Part shown: in pieces, positions 43,479 through 52,007 of the stretch
How positions within the stretch are numbered: the first letter of the stretch is position 1
How the letters are laid out: every line of letters starts with the position of its first letter
DNA from: Janthinobacterium tructae
GTDB lineage: Bacteria > Pseudomonadota > Gammaproteobacteria > Burkholderiales > Burkholderiaceae_D
NCBI RefSeq assembly: GCF_006517255.1
Contig: NZ_CP041185.1
Span: 744,001-808,000 of the forward strand
Reading direction: 5' to 3'
DNA length: 64,000 nucleotides
Translations under genes and position numbers: made by a program
The notes under the pieces: model-generated
The model's input: only the letters and a program-made list of their open reading frames with translations
The model's database searches: none
What the model was told of the DNA's origin: nothing

Positions 43479-46400
43479 ATGAGTCACTTTCTGGACCGTC
43501 TTAAATTTTTTAGCAAGCCTGCCGAGCCGTTCTCGAACGGCCATGGCACCGTGGTCGACGAAGACCGCACCTGGGAAAACGCCTATCGCCAGCGCTGGCA
43601 GCACGACAAGATCGTGCGCTCCACGCATGGCGTGAACTGCACCGGCTCTTGCAGCTGGAAGGTGTATGTCAAGAATGGCCTGATCACCTGGGAAACCCAG
43701 CAAACCGATTACCCGCGCACGCGGCCCGACCTGCCCAACCACGAACCGCGCGGCTGCCCGCGCGGCGCCAGCTATTCCTGGTACGTGTATTCGGCGCAGC
43801 GCGTGAAATACCCGATGGTGCGCGGCCGCCTGATGGAAATGTGGCGCGAAGCGCGCAAGACCATGGACCCCGTCACCGCCTGGGACTGGATCAGCCAGGA
43901 CCCCGTGCGCTCGCAGCAGTACAAATCCATCCGCGGCCTGGGTGGCTTCGTGCGCGCCACGTGGGACGAATCGAATGAAATCATCGCCGCCGCGAATGCG
44001 CTGACGATCAAGAAATACGGCCCGGACCGCATCGTCGGCTTCTCGCCGATTCCCGCCATGTCCATGGTCAGCTATGCCTCCGGCACGCGCTACCTGTCGC
44101 TGATCGGCGGCGTGGCCCTGAGCTTCTATGACTGGTACTGCGACTTGCCGCCGGCCAGTCCGCAAGTGTGGGGCGAACAGACGGACGTGCCGGAATCGGC
44201 CGACTGGTACAACTCGACCTATCTGATGGTGTGGGGCTCGAACGTGCCGATGACGCGCACGCCGGACGCCCACTTCTACACGGAAGTGCGCTACAAGGGC
44301 ACGAAAACCGTGGCCATCTCGCCCGATTACGGCGAAATGGTGAAGTTCGGCGATATCTGGCTGGCGCCGAAACAGGGCACGGACGCCGCGCTGGCGCTGG
44401 CCATGGGCCACGTCATCCTCAAGGAATTCCACTCGGAAGGGCAGAGCGCCTACTTCCGCGACTATGCGCGCCAGTACACGGACTTCCCCATGCTGGTGCT
44501 GCTCAAGGAGCATAACGGCACCCTGGTGCCCGATTACTTCCTGCGCGCTTCGCACCTGGACAACAACCTCGACGAAACGAATAACCCGGAATGGAAAACC
44601 CTGGTCATCGACGAAACCACGGGTGCGATTACCGCGCCGGCCGGCTCCATCGGCTTCCGCTGGGGCGAGTCGGGCAAGTGGAACCTGGAACAGAAGGCCG
44701 GTGGCAGCGGCGTGCCCATCGTGCCGATGCTGTCCATGATCAACGACAGCGACGCCGTCACGGAAGTGGGTTTCGCCTACTTCGGCGGCAAGGATGCGTC
44801 CGACATGCTGCTGCGCAAGGTGCCGGTGAAAACCATCCGCCTGGCCGACGGCACGACCGCCCTGGTCACCACCGTGTTCGACCTGACCCTGGCCAACTAC
44901 GGCATCGACCGTGGCCTCGGTGGCGAAAACGTGGCGGAAAGCTATGACGACGATGTGCCGTACACCCCCGCATGGCAGGAAAAGCACACGGGCGTGAAAC
45001 GCGCCGACGTCATCACCGTGGCGCGCCAGTTTGCGCAAAATGCGGACCAGACGCGCGGCAAGAGCATGGTCATCGTGGGCGCCGGCCTGAATCACTGGTA
45101 TCACATGGACATGACGTATCGCGGCATCATCAATATGCTGATGATGTGCGGCTGTATCGGCCAGTCCGGCGGCGGCTGGGCCCATTACGTGGGCCAGGAA
45201 AAACTGCGTCCGCAAACGGGCTGGACTCCCTTGGCCTTCGCCCAGGACTGGGTGCGCCCGATGCGCCAGATGAACGGCACCTCGTTCTTCTATGCCCATA
45301 CGAGCCAATGGCGCCACGAAAAGCTGGAAACGGGCGACATCGCCTCGCCATCGGCGGCCGGCGGCACGGGCGACCTGACCCTGCTCGACTACAACGCCAA
45401 GGCTGAACGCATGGGCTGGCTGCCATCGGCGCCGCAGTTGCAAACCAATCCGCTGGAAGTGGCCAAGGCCGCCAAGGCGGCGGGGCAGGCACCGGCCGCA
45501 TATGCGCTCGACCAGATCAAGGCTGGCCAGCTGCAGTTTTCGTGCGACGACCCGGACAATCCGGCCAACTTCCCGCGCAATATGTTTGTCTGGCGCTCGA
45601 ACATCCTGGGCAGCTCGGGCAAGGGCCACGAGTACTTCCTGAAATACCTGCTGGGCACGCAGAATGGCTTGCTCAGCGACGAAGACGACTGCATCACGCC
45701 GAAACAGGTGAAAGTGCGCCCGGCCGCCGAAGGCAAGCTCGATCTGCTGGTGGTGCTGGACTTCCGCATGTCGACCACCTGTCTGTATGGCGACGTGGTG
45801 CTGCCGACGGCCACCTGGTATGAAAAAGACGACCTGAACACCTCGGACATGCATCCGTTCATCCACCCGCTGTCGGAAGCCGTGCAGCCGCTGTGGCAAT
45901 CGAAGTCGGACTGGGAAATCTACAAGGGCCTCGCCGAAAAATTCTCGGAAATAGGCGGCGAACTGCTGGGCACCCAGCAAGACATCATCCTCACGCCGCT
46001 GATGCACGATACCCCCGGTGAACTGGGTCAGCCTTTCGATCCGAAGGACTGGCGCGCCGGCGAATGCGAAGCCGTGCCTGGCAAGACCATGCCGAACATG
46101 ACGGTGGTCGAGCGCAATTACCGCGACGTCTACAAGAAGTTCACCTCGATCGGACCGCTGCTGGAAAGCATCGGCAATGGCGGCAAGGGCATTTCCTGGA
46201 AAACGGGGCATGAAGTCGAGATCCTGCGCGGCATCAACCGCACGGTGCTCGAAGAGGGCGTCTCCAAGGGCCAGCCGCGCCTGGACACGGCCATCGATGC
46301 GGCCGAGATGATCCTGACCCTGGCGCCGGAAACGAATGGCCACGTGGCCGTCAAGGCCTGGGCCGCGCTCTCAAGCATCACGGGACGCGAGCACACGCAT

Positions 46401-47177
46401 CTGGCCAAGCCGCGCGAGCATGACAGCATCCGCTTCCGCGACGTGCAGGCGCAGCCGCGCAAGATCATTTCCTCGCCTACCTGGTCGGGCCTGGAAAGCG
46501 AAGAAGTCAGCTACACGGCCGGCTATACGAATGTGCATGAAATGATCCCTTGGCGCACCTTGACGGGCCGCCAGCAGTTTTACCAGGATCACCTGTGGAT
46601 GCGCGATTTCGGCGAAGGCCTGTGCGTGTACAAGCCGGCCATCAACACGAAGACGACGGAAGCGCTGCTGGGCACTAGGCCGAACGGCAACAAGGAGCTG
46701 GCGCTGAACTTCCTGACGCCGCACCAGAAGTGGGGCATCCACTCCACGTATTCGGACAACCTGCGCATGCTGACCCTGTCGCGCGGCGGACCGCACGTGT
46801 GGCTGTCGGAGACCGACGCGAAGACGGCCGGCATCGTCGACAACGACTGGATCGAGGTCTTCAACGTGAACGGCAGCCTGACGGCGCGCGCCGTCGTCAG
46901 CCAGCGCATCCCGGCCGGCATGACGATGATGTACCACGCGCAGGAAAAGATCATCAACGTGCCTGGCGCGGAGATGACGGGCAAGCGGGGCGGCATCCAT
47001 AACTCCGTGACGCGCGCCGTGCCCAAGCCGACGCACATGATCGGCGGCTACGCCCAGCTGGCGTACGGCTTCAATTACTACGGCACGGTGGGCTCCAACC
47101 GCGATGAATTCGTATTGGTGCGCAAGATGAACAAGGTTGACTGGCTCGAAGGCCCGTTGCAGGAAGAAGGAGCATAG
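43479..47177 (+). CDS. narG: Respiratory nitrate reductase alpha subunit NarG
   Basis: 1232 residues, the usual length. The FS0 [4Fe-4S] ligands His50, Cys54, Cys58 and Cys93 are present (HGVNCTGSC, RGCPRG). The molybdenum-ligand region ESADWYNS contains the conserved Asp, followed by YLMVWGSNVPMTRTPDAHF. The whole molybdopterin oxidoreductase and dinucleotide-binding C-terminal domain are intact. It reduces nitrate to nitrite at the cytoplasmic face of the inner membrane, using quinol electrons via NarH and NarI. No Tat signal is present, as expected. The ATG at 43479 follows GGAGGT, and the stop is one base before the narH start, so narGHJI is one operon. Confidence 0.97.
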   Translation: MSHFLDRLKFFSKPAEPFSNGHGTVVDEDRTWENAYRQRWQHDKIVRSTHGVNCTGSCSWKVYVKNGLITWETQQTDYPRTRPDLPNHEPRGCPRGASYSWYVYSAQRVKYPMVRGRLMEMWREARKTMDPVTAWDWISQDPVRSQQYKSIRGLGGFVRATWDESNEIIAAANALTIKKYGPDRIVGFSPIPAMSMVSYASGTRYLSLIGGVALSFYDWYCDLPPASPQVWGEQTDVPESADWYNSTYLMVWGSNVPMTRTPDAHFYTEVRYKGTKTVAISPDYGEMVKFGDIWLAPKQGTDAALALAMGHVILKEFHSEGQSAYFRDYARQYTDFPMLVLLKEHNGTLVPDYFLRASHLDNNLDETNNPEWKTLVIDETTGAITAPAGSIGFRWGESGKWNLEQKAGGSGVPIVPMLSMINDSDAVTEVGFAYFGGKDASDMLLRKVPVKTIRLADGTTALVTTVFDLTLANYGIDRGLGGENVAESYDDDVPYTPAWQEKHTGVKRADVITVARQFAQNADQTRGKSMVIVGAGLNHWYHMDMTYRGIINMLMMCGCIGQSGGGWAHYVGQEKLRPQTGWTPLAFAQDWVRPMRQMNGTSFFYAHTSQWRHEKLETGDIASPSAAGGTGDLTLLDYNAKAERMGWLPSAPQLQTNPLEVAKAAKAAGQAPAAYALDQIKAGQLQFSCDDPDNPANFPRNMFVWRSNILGSSGKGHEYFLKYLLGTQNGLLSDEDDCITPKQVKVRPAAEGKLDLLVVLDFRMSTTCLYGDVVLPTATWYEKDDLNTSDMHPFIHPLSEAVQPLWQSKSDWEIYKGLAEKFSEIGGELLGTQQDIILTPLMHDTPGELGQPFDPKDWRAGECEAVPGKTMPNMTVVERNYRDVYKKFTSIGPLLESIGNGGKGISWKTGHEVEILRGINRTVLEEGVSKGQPRLDTAIDAAEMILTLAPETNGHVAVKAWAALSSITGREHTHLAKPREHDSIRFRDVQAQPRKIISSPTWSGLESEEVSYTAGYTNVHEMIPWRTLTGRQQFYQDHLWMRDFGEGLCVYKPAINTKTTEALLGTRPNGNKELALNFLTPHQKWGIHSTYSDNLRMLTLSRGGPHVWLSETDAKTAGIVDNDWIEVFNVNGSLTARAVVSQRIPAGMTMMYHAQEKIINVPGAEMTGKRGGIHNSVTRAVPKPTHMIGGYAQLAYGFNYYGTVGSNRDEFVLVRKMNKVDWLEGPLQEEGA

Positions 47178-47178
47178 T

Positions 47179-48729
47179 ATGAAAATCAGAGCGCAAATCG
47201 GCATGGTGCTGAACCTGGACAAGTGCATCGGCTGCCACACCTGTTCCGTCACCTGCAAGAACGTATGGACCAGCCGTGACGGCGTCGAGTACGCATGGTT
47301 CAACAACGTTGAAACCAAGCCGGGCATCGGCTATCCGAAGCAGTGGGAAAACCAGGACAAGTGGAATGGCGGCTGGCGCCGCACGGACGCGGGCAAGATC
47401 GAGCCGCGCCAGGGCAGCCGTTTGAAAATCCTGGCCAATATCTTCGCCAACCCGAACCTGCCCGCGATTGACGAGTACTACGAGCCGTTCACCTACGACT
47501 ACGAGCACCTGCAAAGTGCGCCGCTGTCGCAGACGCCGCCGACGGCCCGTCCGATCTCCGTGCTGACGGGGAAGAAGATGGAAAAAATCGAGTGGGGTCC
47601 GAACTGGGAAGATGACCTGGGCGGTGAATTTGCCCAGCGCAGCAAAGATAAGCTGTTCGATAACATGCAGAAGGAGATGTACGGCACGTTCGAGAACACC
47701 TTCATGATGTATCTGCCGCGCCTGTGCGAGCATTGCCTCAATCCGACGTGCGTGGCGTCGTGCCCATCGGGCTCCGTGTACAAGCGCGAAGACGACGGCA
47801 TCGTGCTGATCGACCAGGACAAGTGCCGCGGCTGGCGCATGTGCATCTCCGGTTGCCCGTACAAGAAGATTTACTACAACTGGTCGTCCGGCAAGGCCGA
47901 GAAGTGCACCTTCTGCTTCCCGCGCATCGAGGCTGGCCAGCCTACCGTGTGCTCGGAAACGTGCGTGGGCCGCATCCGCTACCTGGGCGTGCTGCTGTAC
48001 GACGCCGACAAGATCGAGGCAGCGGCCTCCGTGCCGCAAGAGCAGGACCTGTACCAGGCGCAGCTCGATCTGTTCCTCGATCCGCACGACCCGGCCATCA
48101 TCGCCGAGGCGCGCCGCCAGGGCATCCCGGACCTGTGGCTGGATGCGGCCGTCAAGTCGCCCGTCTACAAGATGGCTGTCGAGTGGAAAGTGGCGTTCCC
48201 GCTGCATCCCGAATACCGCACCTTGCCGATGGTGTGGTACGTGCCACCGCTGTCGCCGATCCAGGCGGCCGCCGAATCGGGCAAGCTGGGTGTGAACGGC
48301 ATGCTGCCGGACACGCAAAGCCTGCGCATTCCCGTGCAATACCTGGCCAATTTGCTGACGGCCGGCGACCAGCCGCCCATCGTCACGGCGCTGGACCGCA
48401 TGCTGGCCATGCGTGCCTATATGCGCAGCAAAACGGTCGAGAAGGTGGAGAACCTGACCGTATTGAAGCAAGTAGGATTGACCCAGGCGCAGGTGGAGGA
48501 CATGTACCACATCATGGCCATCGCCAATTACGAAGACCGCTTCGTCATCCCCAGCAGCCACAAGGAAATGGCCGAGGACAGCTTCAACGAGAAGGGTTCG
48601 TGCGGCTTCAGCTTCGGCAACGGCTGCTCGGACGGCAGCAGCGAGCCGACCTTGTTCGGCAAGAAAAAACACGGTTCGGCCATCTTCATGCAGATGCCGA
48701 AGTCGCGCAAAACGGCGCCTGGCGCTTAA
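47179..48729 (+). CDS. narH: Respiratory nitrate reductase beta subunit NarH
   Basis: 516 residues. Four iron-sulfur clusters are bound: the first motif is Cys16-x2-Cys19-x2-Cys22-x3-Cys26 (CIGCHTCSVTC). Later motifs are CEHCLNPTCVASCPSG, CRGWRMCISGCPYKK and the CTFCFPR/CSETCVGR pair. The Trp in CRGWRMC is the expected replacement in the [3Fe-4S] cluster site. It passes electrons from NarI haem to NarG. The start at 47179 is fixed by GAAGGAG upstream and the family N-terminus MKIRAQIGMVLNLDKC; it is one base after the narG stop. All motifs are complete, so the enzyme is predicted functional. Confidence 0.97.
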   Translation: MKIRAQIGMVLNLDKCIGCHTCSVTCKNVWTSRDGVEYAWFNNVETKPGIGYPKQWENQDKWNGGWRRTDAGKIEPRQGSRLKILANIFANPNLPAIDEYYEPFTYDYEHLQSAPLSQTPPTARPISVLTGKKMEKIEWGPNWEDDLGGEFAQRSKDKLFDNMQKEMYGTFENTFMMYLPRLCEHCLNPTCVASCPSGSVYKREDDGIVLIDQDKCRGWRMCISGCPYKKIYYNWSSGKAEKCTFCFPRIEAGQPTVCSETCVGRIRYLGVLLYDADKIEAAASVPQEQDLYQAQLDLFLDPHDPAIIAEARRQGIPDLWLDAAVKSPVYKMAVEWKVAFPLHPEYRTLPMVWYVPPLSPIQAAAESGKLGVNGMLPDTQSLRIPVQYLANLLTAGDQPPIVTALDRMLAMRAYMRSKTVEKVENLTVLKQVGLTQAQVEDMYHIMAIANYEDRFVIPSSHKEMAEDSFNEKGSCGFSFGNGCSDGSSEPTLFGKKKHGSAIFMQMPKSRKTAPGA

Positions 48730-48738
48730 GGAGCTGAG

Positions 48739-49395
48739 ATGACACACGCTATGAATCAGTATCAAATCCTCTCGCGCCTGTTGCTGTATCCCGAGCCCGA
48801 GCTGATCGCTCACCTGCCTGAGCTGGACTCTGCGCTGGCGGCCGTGCCGGAACAGCAGGCGCTGTTGCGGCCCTTGCTGGCGCACCTGGAAAGCAGCAGC
48901 CTGATCGACCTGCAGCAGCAGTACGTGGCCACGTTCGACCGCAATCCGTCGCACTCGCTGCACCTGTTCGAGCATATCCACGGCGAATCGCGCGACCGGG
49001 GCCAGGCCATGGTTGACCTGATGGAGGAATACAAACGCCATGGCTTGCAGATGACGGGCGACGATTTGCCCGACTTCGTGCCGCTGTTCCTGGAATTTCT
49101 GGCGCAGCTCGACGAGGCGGCATCGGCGCCGCTGCTGGGCGACGCCGTCCATGTGCTGGCGCATATCGGCCGCAAGCTGACGGCCAACGGCAGTCCGTAT
49201 GCGCCGGTCTTCACGGTGCTCGAACGCCTGAGCCCCGTGGCGGCCGAAATGCTGGCCGAACCGCCGATCCGCGATATGGATGAAGCGCTGGAAACCTTCG
49301 GTCCCGGTGCGGATGGCGTCGAGCCCTTGCTGCGTCAAGCCCCGGGCGGCGTCCATCCCGTGCATTTTCACCCGCAGCCGCGGCGCGCCGCTTAA
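48739..49395 (+). CDS. narJ: Nitrate reductase molybdenum cofactor assembly chaperone NarJ
   Basis: 218 residues of the NarJ/TorD-like helical chaperone family. The family core is seen as LSRLLLYPEPEL, LQQQYVATFDRNPSHSLHLF and HIHGESRDRGQAMVDL, followed by DDLPDFVPLFLEFLA. NarJ binds apo-NarG and assists insertion of the molybdenum cofactor and FS0 before membrane docking. It is not part of the final enzyme. The start at 48739 follows AAGGAG; the ATG four codons later is an alternative. It lies nine bases after the narH stop. Confidence 0.95.
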   Translation: MTHAMNQYQILSRLLLYPEPELIAHLPELDSALAAVPEQQALLRPLLAHLESSSLIDLQQQYVATFDRNPSHSLHLFEHIHGESRDRGQAMVDLMEEYKRHGLQMTGDDLPDFVPLFLEFLAQLDEAASAPLLGDAVHVLAHIGRKLTANGSPYAPVFTVLERLSPVAAEMLAEPPIRDMDEALETFGPGADGVEPLLRQAPGGVHPVHFHPQPRRAA

Positions 49396-49429
49396 TTGGC
49401 CGTTTGCGCCCGCATGAGGAGAGTACATC

Positions 49430-50116
49430 ATGAGTAATTACTTGCATCAATTTGTGTATGGCATTTATCCATACATCGCGCTGGCCATCTTTTTCCTCGG
49501 CAGCCTGATCCGTTTCGACCGCGAGCAATACACGTGGAAGTCCGATTCCAGCCAGCTGCTGCACCGTGGCAGCCTGCGCCTGGGCAATATCCTGTTCCAC
49601 GTCGGCATCATCGGCCTGCTGTTCGGCCATGCGGCCGGCTTGCTCACGCCCGTCTGGGTGTGGGATACGCTGGGCGTGACGCACAGCCTGAAACAGGGCG
49701 TGGCCATGGCCGCTGGCGGCATCATGGGCGGCCTGTGCCTTGCGGGCCTGCTGATCCTGCTGGTGCGCCGCTTTTCCAATGACCGGCTGCGCGCCGTCAC
49801 CACGGCCGGCGACAAGCTGGTGATGCTGTGGATTTTGCTGACCTTGCTGCTGGGCTTGTCGTCGATCTTTGTCTCGGCTTCGCACATGGATGGCCACATG
49901 ATGGTCTTGCTGATGAATTGGGCGCAGCACATCGTCACCTTCCGCGGCGACGCCGCCAGCTTCATCGTCGATGCGCCGCTGGTGTTCAAGCTGCATCTGT
50001 TCATGGGCATGTCGCTGTTCGTCATCTTCCCGTTCACCCGCCTGGTGCACGTGTGGAGCGGCTTTGGCGCCATTGGCTATCTTGGCCGCGCCTATCAACT
50101 GGTGCGCCGCCGCTAA
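49430..50116 (+). CDS. narI: Respiratory nitrate reductase gamma subunit NarI (cytochrome b)
   Basis: 228 residues with five transmembrane helices. The two b-haems are expected to bind His57 and His67 in the second helix (FHVGIIGLLFGH), and His189 and His207 near the C-terminus (KLHLFMG, LVHVW). The positions agree with the known E. coli pattern. It oxidises quinol at the periplasmic side and passes electrons to NarH, generating proton motive force. The ATG at 49430 follows GAGGAGAG. It is the fourth structural gene of the operon, 34 bases after narJ. Confidence 0.96.
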   Translation: MSNYLHQFVYGIYPYIALAIFFLGSLIRFDREQYTWKSDSSQLLHRGSLRLGNILFHVGIIGLLFGHAAGLLTPVWVWDTLGVTHSLKQGVAMAAGGIMGGLCLAGLLILLVRRFSNDRLRAVTTAGDKLVMLWILLTLLLGLSSIFVSASHMDGHMMVLLMNWAQHIVTFRGDAASFIVDAPLVFKLHLFMGMSLFVIFPFTRLVHVWSGFGAIGYLGRAYQLVRRR

Positions 50117-50141
50117 GGCGGTCATTGAAAGGAGAATCATC

Positions 50142-50903
50142 ATGGGAATTTCCGTCAACGGCATCGATATCGACGATGCCGACATCGCGCAGGAACTGCC
50201 GCACCACCAGCAGGCGGGCAATCCGCTCAAGCAGGCGGTGCATGAACTGGTGTTGCGCCGCCTGCTGCTGGACGAGGCTCGGCGCCTGGGCTTGCAGGCA
50301 GATAGCGACGATGCCCTGGTCGAAGCGCTGTTCGAGCAGGAAGTGCGCGTGCCGCCGGCCGACGATGCGGCTTGCCGCACCTTTTATGCGCAGCGCCCGC
50401 AGCTGTTTCGCAGTGGCGCGCTGGTCGAGGCACGCCACATCCTGTTCCAGGTGACGCCGGAGGCGCCCCTGGAGCTGCTGCGCACGACGGCGCAAGCCGT
50501 GCTCGACGCCCTCAAACTGGCGCCGGAACGCTTCGCCGAACTGGCGGCGCAGTATTCGAACTGCCCGTCGGGCGCGCTGGGCGGCAACCTGGGCCAGCTG
50601 TCGCCGGGCCAGAGCGTGCCGGAATTTGACGCGCTGCTGTTCCGCCTGGAGGCGGGCGCGCTGGCCGGCCACTTGCTGGAAACGCGCTTCGGCTACCACA
50701 TCGTGCAGGTGCTGCGCCGGGTCGAAGGCCAGGCCATCGCCTACGAGGCGGTACAGGCGCAGATCGCCGACCGCCTGGCGCGCGCCGCGTGGCAGCGCGC
50801 CGTGCACCAGTACCTGCACTTGCTGGTGGGGCGCGCCGACATCGCCGGCATCGAGCTGGAAGGTGCCAGCGTCGAAGACACAGGCAGCCCGTTGGTGCAA
50901 TAG
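50142..50903 (+). CDS. Parvulin-type peptidyl-prolyl isomerase in the nar operon (NifM/PpiC-like)
   Basis: 253 residues. An N-terminal helical part (about 1-92) resembles the SurA/NifM-type chaperone segment. The parvulin domain follows (about 93-190) with VEARHILFQVTP, FAELAAQYSNCPSGALGGNLG and RFGYHIVQVL. No signal peptide is visible, so it is probably cytoplasmic, unlike SurA. It begins 25 bases after narI with an AAAGGAG site and should be on the narGHJI transcript. A role in folding or assembly of the nitrate reductase is inferred from location. A hairpin follows before moaA. Confidence 0.9.
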   Translation: MGISVNGIDIDDADIAQELPHHQQAGNPLKQAVHELVLRRLLLDEARRLGLQADSDDALVEALFEQEVRVPPADDAACRTFYAQRPQLFRSGALVEARHILFQVTPEAPLELLRTTAQAVLDALKLAPERFAELAAQYSNCPSGALGGNLGQLSPGQSVPEFDALLFRLEAGALAGHLLETRFGYHIVQVLRRVEGQAIAYEAVQAQIADRLARAAWQRAVHQYLHLLVGRADIAGIELEGASVEDTGSPLVQ

Positions 50904-50930
50904 GCAAGAAGGCGTAGGCCGCTAGGCCTT

Positions 50931-50957
50931 CTGGGGCACAGCCAGATCGTGCCCCAG
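50931..50957 (+). terminator. Hairpin after the nar operon PPIase
   Basis: CTGGGGCAC and GTGCCCCAG pair perfectly (9 bp) around a 9-base loop and are followed by CCTTTAC, a poor T-run. It may be a partial terminator before moaA. Confidence 0.5.
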
Positions 50958-50991
50958 CCTTTACAATCACGGAAGAATCAGGAGTAGCGTC

Positions 50992-51978
50992 ATGGGTAGC
51001 GTCAAGTTGCAGGACCGTTTTGGCCGTTCGATCGATTATGTGCGGCTGTCCGTTACCGACCGCTGCGATTTGCGCTGCAGTTATTGCATGCCCAAGGGCT
51101 TTCGCGGGTTCGAGGAGCCGAAGGCCTGGCTGACGTTCGACGAGATCGAACGCTTGCTGGGTATTTTTGTTCGTCTCGGCACGCGCCGCGTGCGCCTGAC
51201 AGGCGGTGAGCCGCTGTTGCGGCGCAAGCTGCCCGAACTGGCGCAGCGGCTGTCCGCGCTGCCCGGTTTGCAGGATCTGTCGCTGTCGACGAATGCCACC
51301 CAGTTGGGCAAGCACGCCGTGGCCCTGCGCGCGGCGGGCGTGGACCGCATCAACGTCAGCCTGGACTCGCTGGACCGCGCCTGCATGCAGCAGATCACGG
51401 GACGCGACAGCCTGCAGCCTATCTTGGATGGCCTGATGGCGGGCAAGGCGGCCGGTTTCGACCCGATCAAGATCAATATGGTGGCCATGCGCGGTGTCAA
51501 CGACGGCCAGATCGAGGCCATGGCGGCGTTTTGCATCGAGCAGCAGTTCATCCTGCGCCTGATCGAAGCCATGCCGATGGGCAGCACGGGCCGCAATGCC
51601 AGCTACATGCCGCTGGGGCCCGTGCGCGAGCGCCTGGCGGCCCGCTTTGGGCTGGTGCCGCAGGCGCAAGAACTCGGTGGCGGACCGGCACGCTATATGG
51701 CGACAGCCGATGGCCGCTCGAGCATCGGCTTCATTACGCCGATGTCGCAGCATTTTTGCGCCACCTGCAACCGCGTGCGCCTGTCCGTCGATGGTACCCT
51801 GTATCTGTGCCTGGGGCAGGAAGAGAAATTCGCCCTTGGCCCCATGCTGCGCGGCGGGGCCACGGATGCGGAGATTGAAGCGGCGATCCGCGCCGCCATC
51901 GAACTCAAGCCGCAGCAGCATGATTTCAATACGCAGCCGGACAAGATTATCCGGTTCATGGCACAGACGGGCGGCTGA
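50992..51978 (+). CDS. moaA: GTP 3',8-cyclase MoaA (molybdopterin biosynthesis)
   Basis: 328 residues. The radical-SAM cluster motif is Cys25-x3-Cys29-x2-Cys32 (CDLRCSYC). The second, C-terminal cluster is CATCNRVRLSVDG with a third Cys 13 residues on (CLG). The essential GG pair ends the protein. RLTGGEPLLRR and the GRNASYMPLG region are family-typical. It rearranges GTP to 3',8-cyclo-GTP, the first step in making the cofactor of NarG. No other moa/moe gene is visible here, so only this step is co-located with nitrate reductase. The ATG at 50992 follows AGGAGTAGC. Confidence 0.95.
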   Translation: MGSVKLQDRFGRSIDYVRLSVTDRCDLRCSYCMPKGFRGFEEPKAWLTFDEIERLLGIFVRLGTRRVRLTGGEPLLRRKLPELAQRLSALPGLQDLSLSTNATQLGKHAVALRAAGVDRINVSLDSLDRACMQQITGRDSLQPILDGLMAGKAAGFDPIKINMVAMRGVNDGQIEAMAAFCIEQQFILRLIEAMPMGSTGRNASYMPLGPVRERLAARFGLVPQAQELGGGPARYMATADGRSSIGFITPMSQHFCATCNRVRLSVDGTLYLCLGQEEKFALGPMLRGGATDAEIEAAIRAAIELKPQQHDFNTQPDKIIRFMAQTGG

Positions 51979-52007
51979 GGCAGTTTGTATTTACACTCAA
52001 GGGCGGT

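Noticed and set aside
43437..46343. A 968-codon open frame on the minus strand
   Set aside because: It lies opposite narG, whose cluster ligands and molybdenum site are complete on the plus strand.
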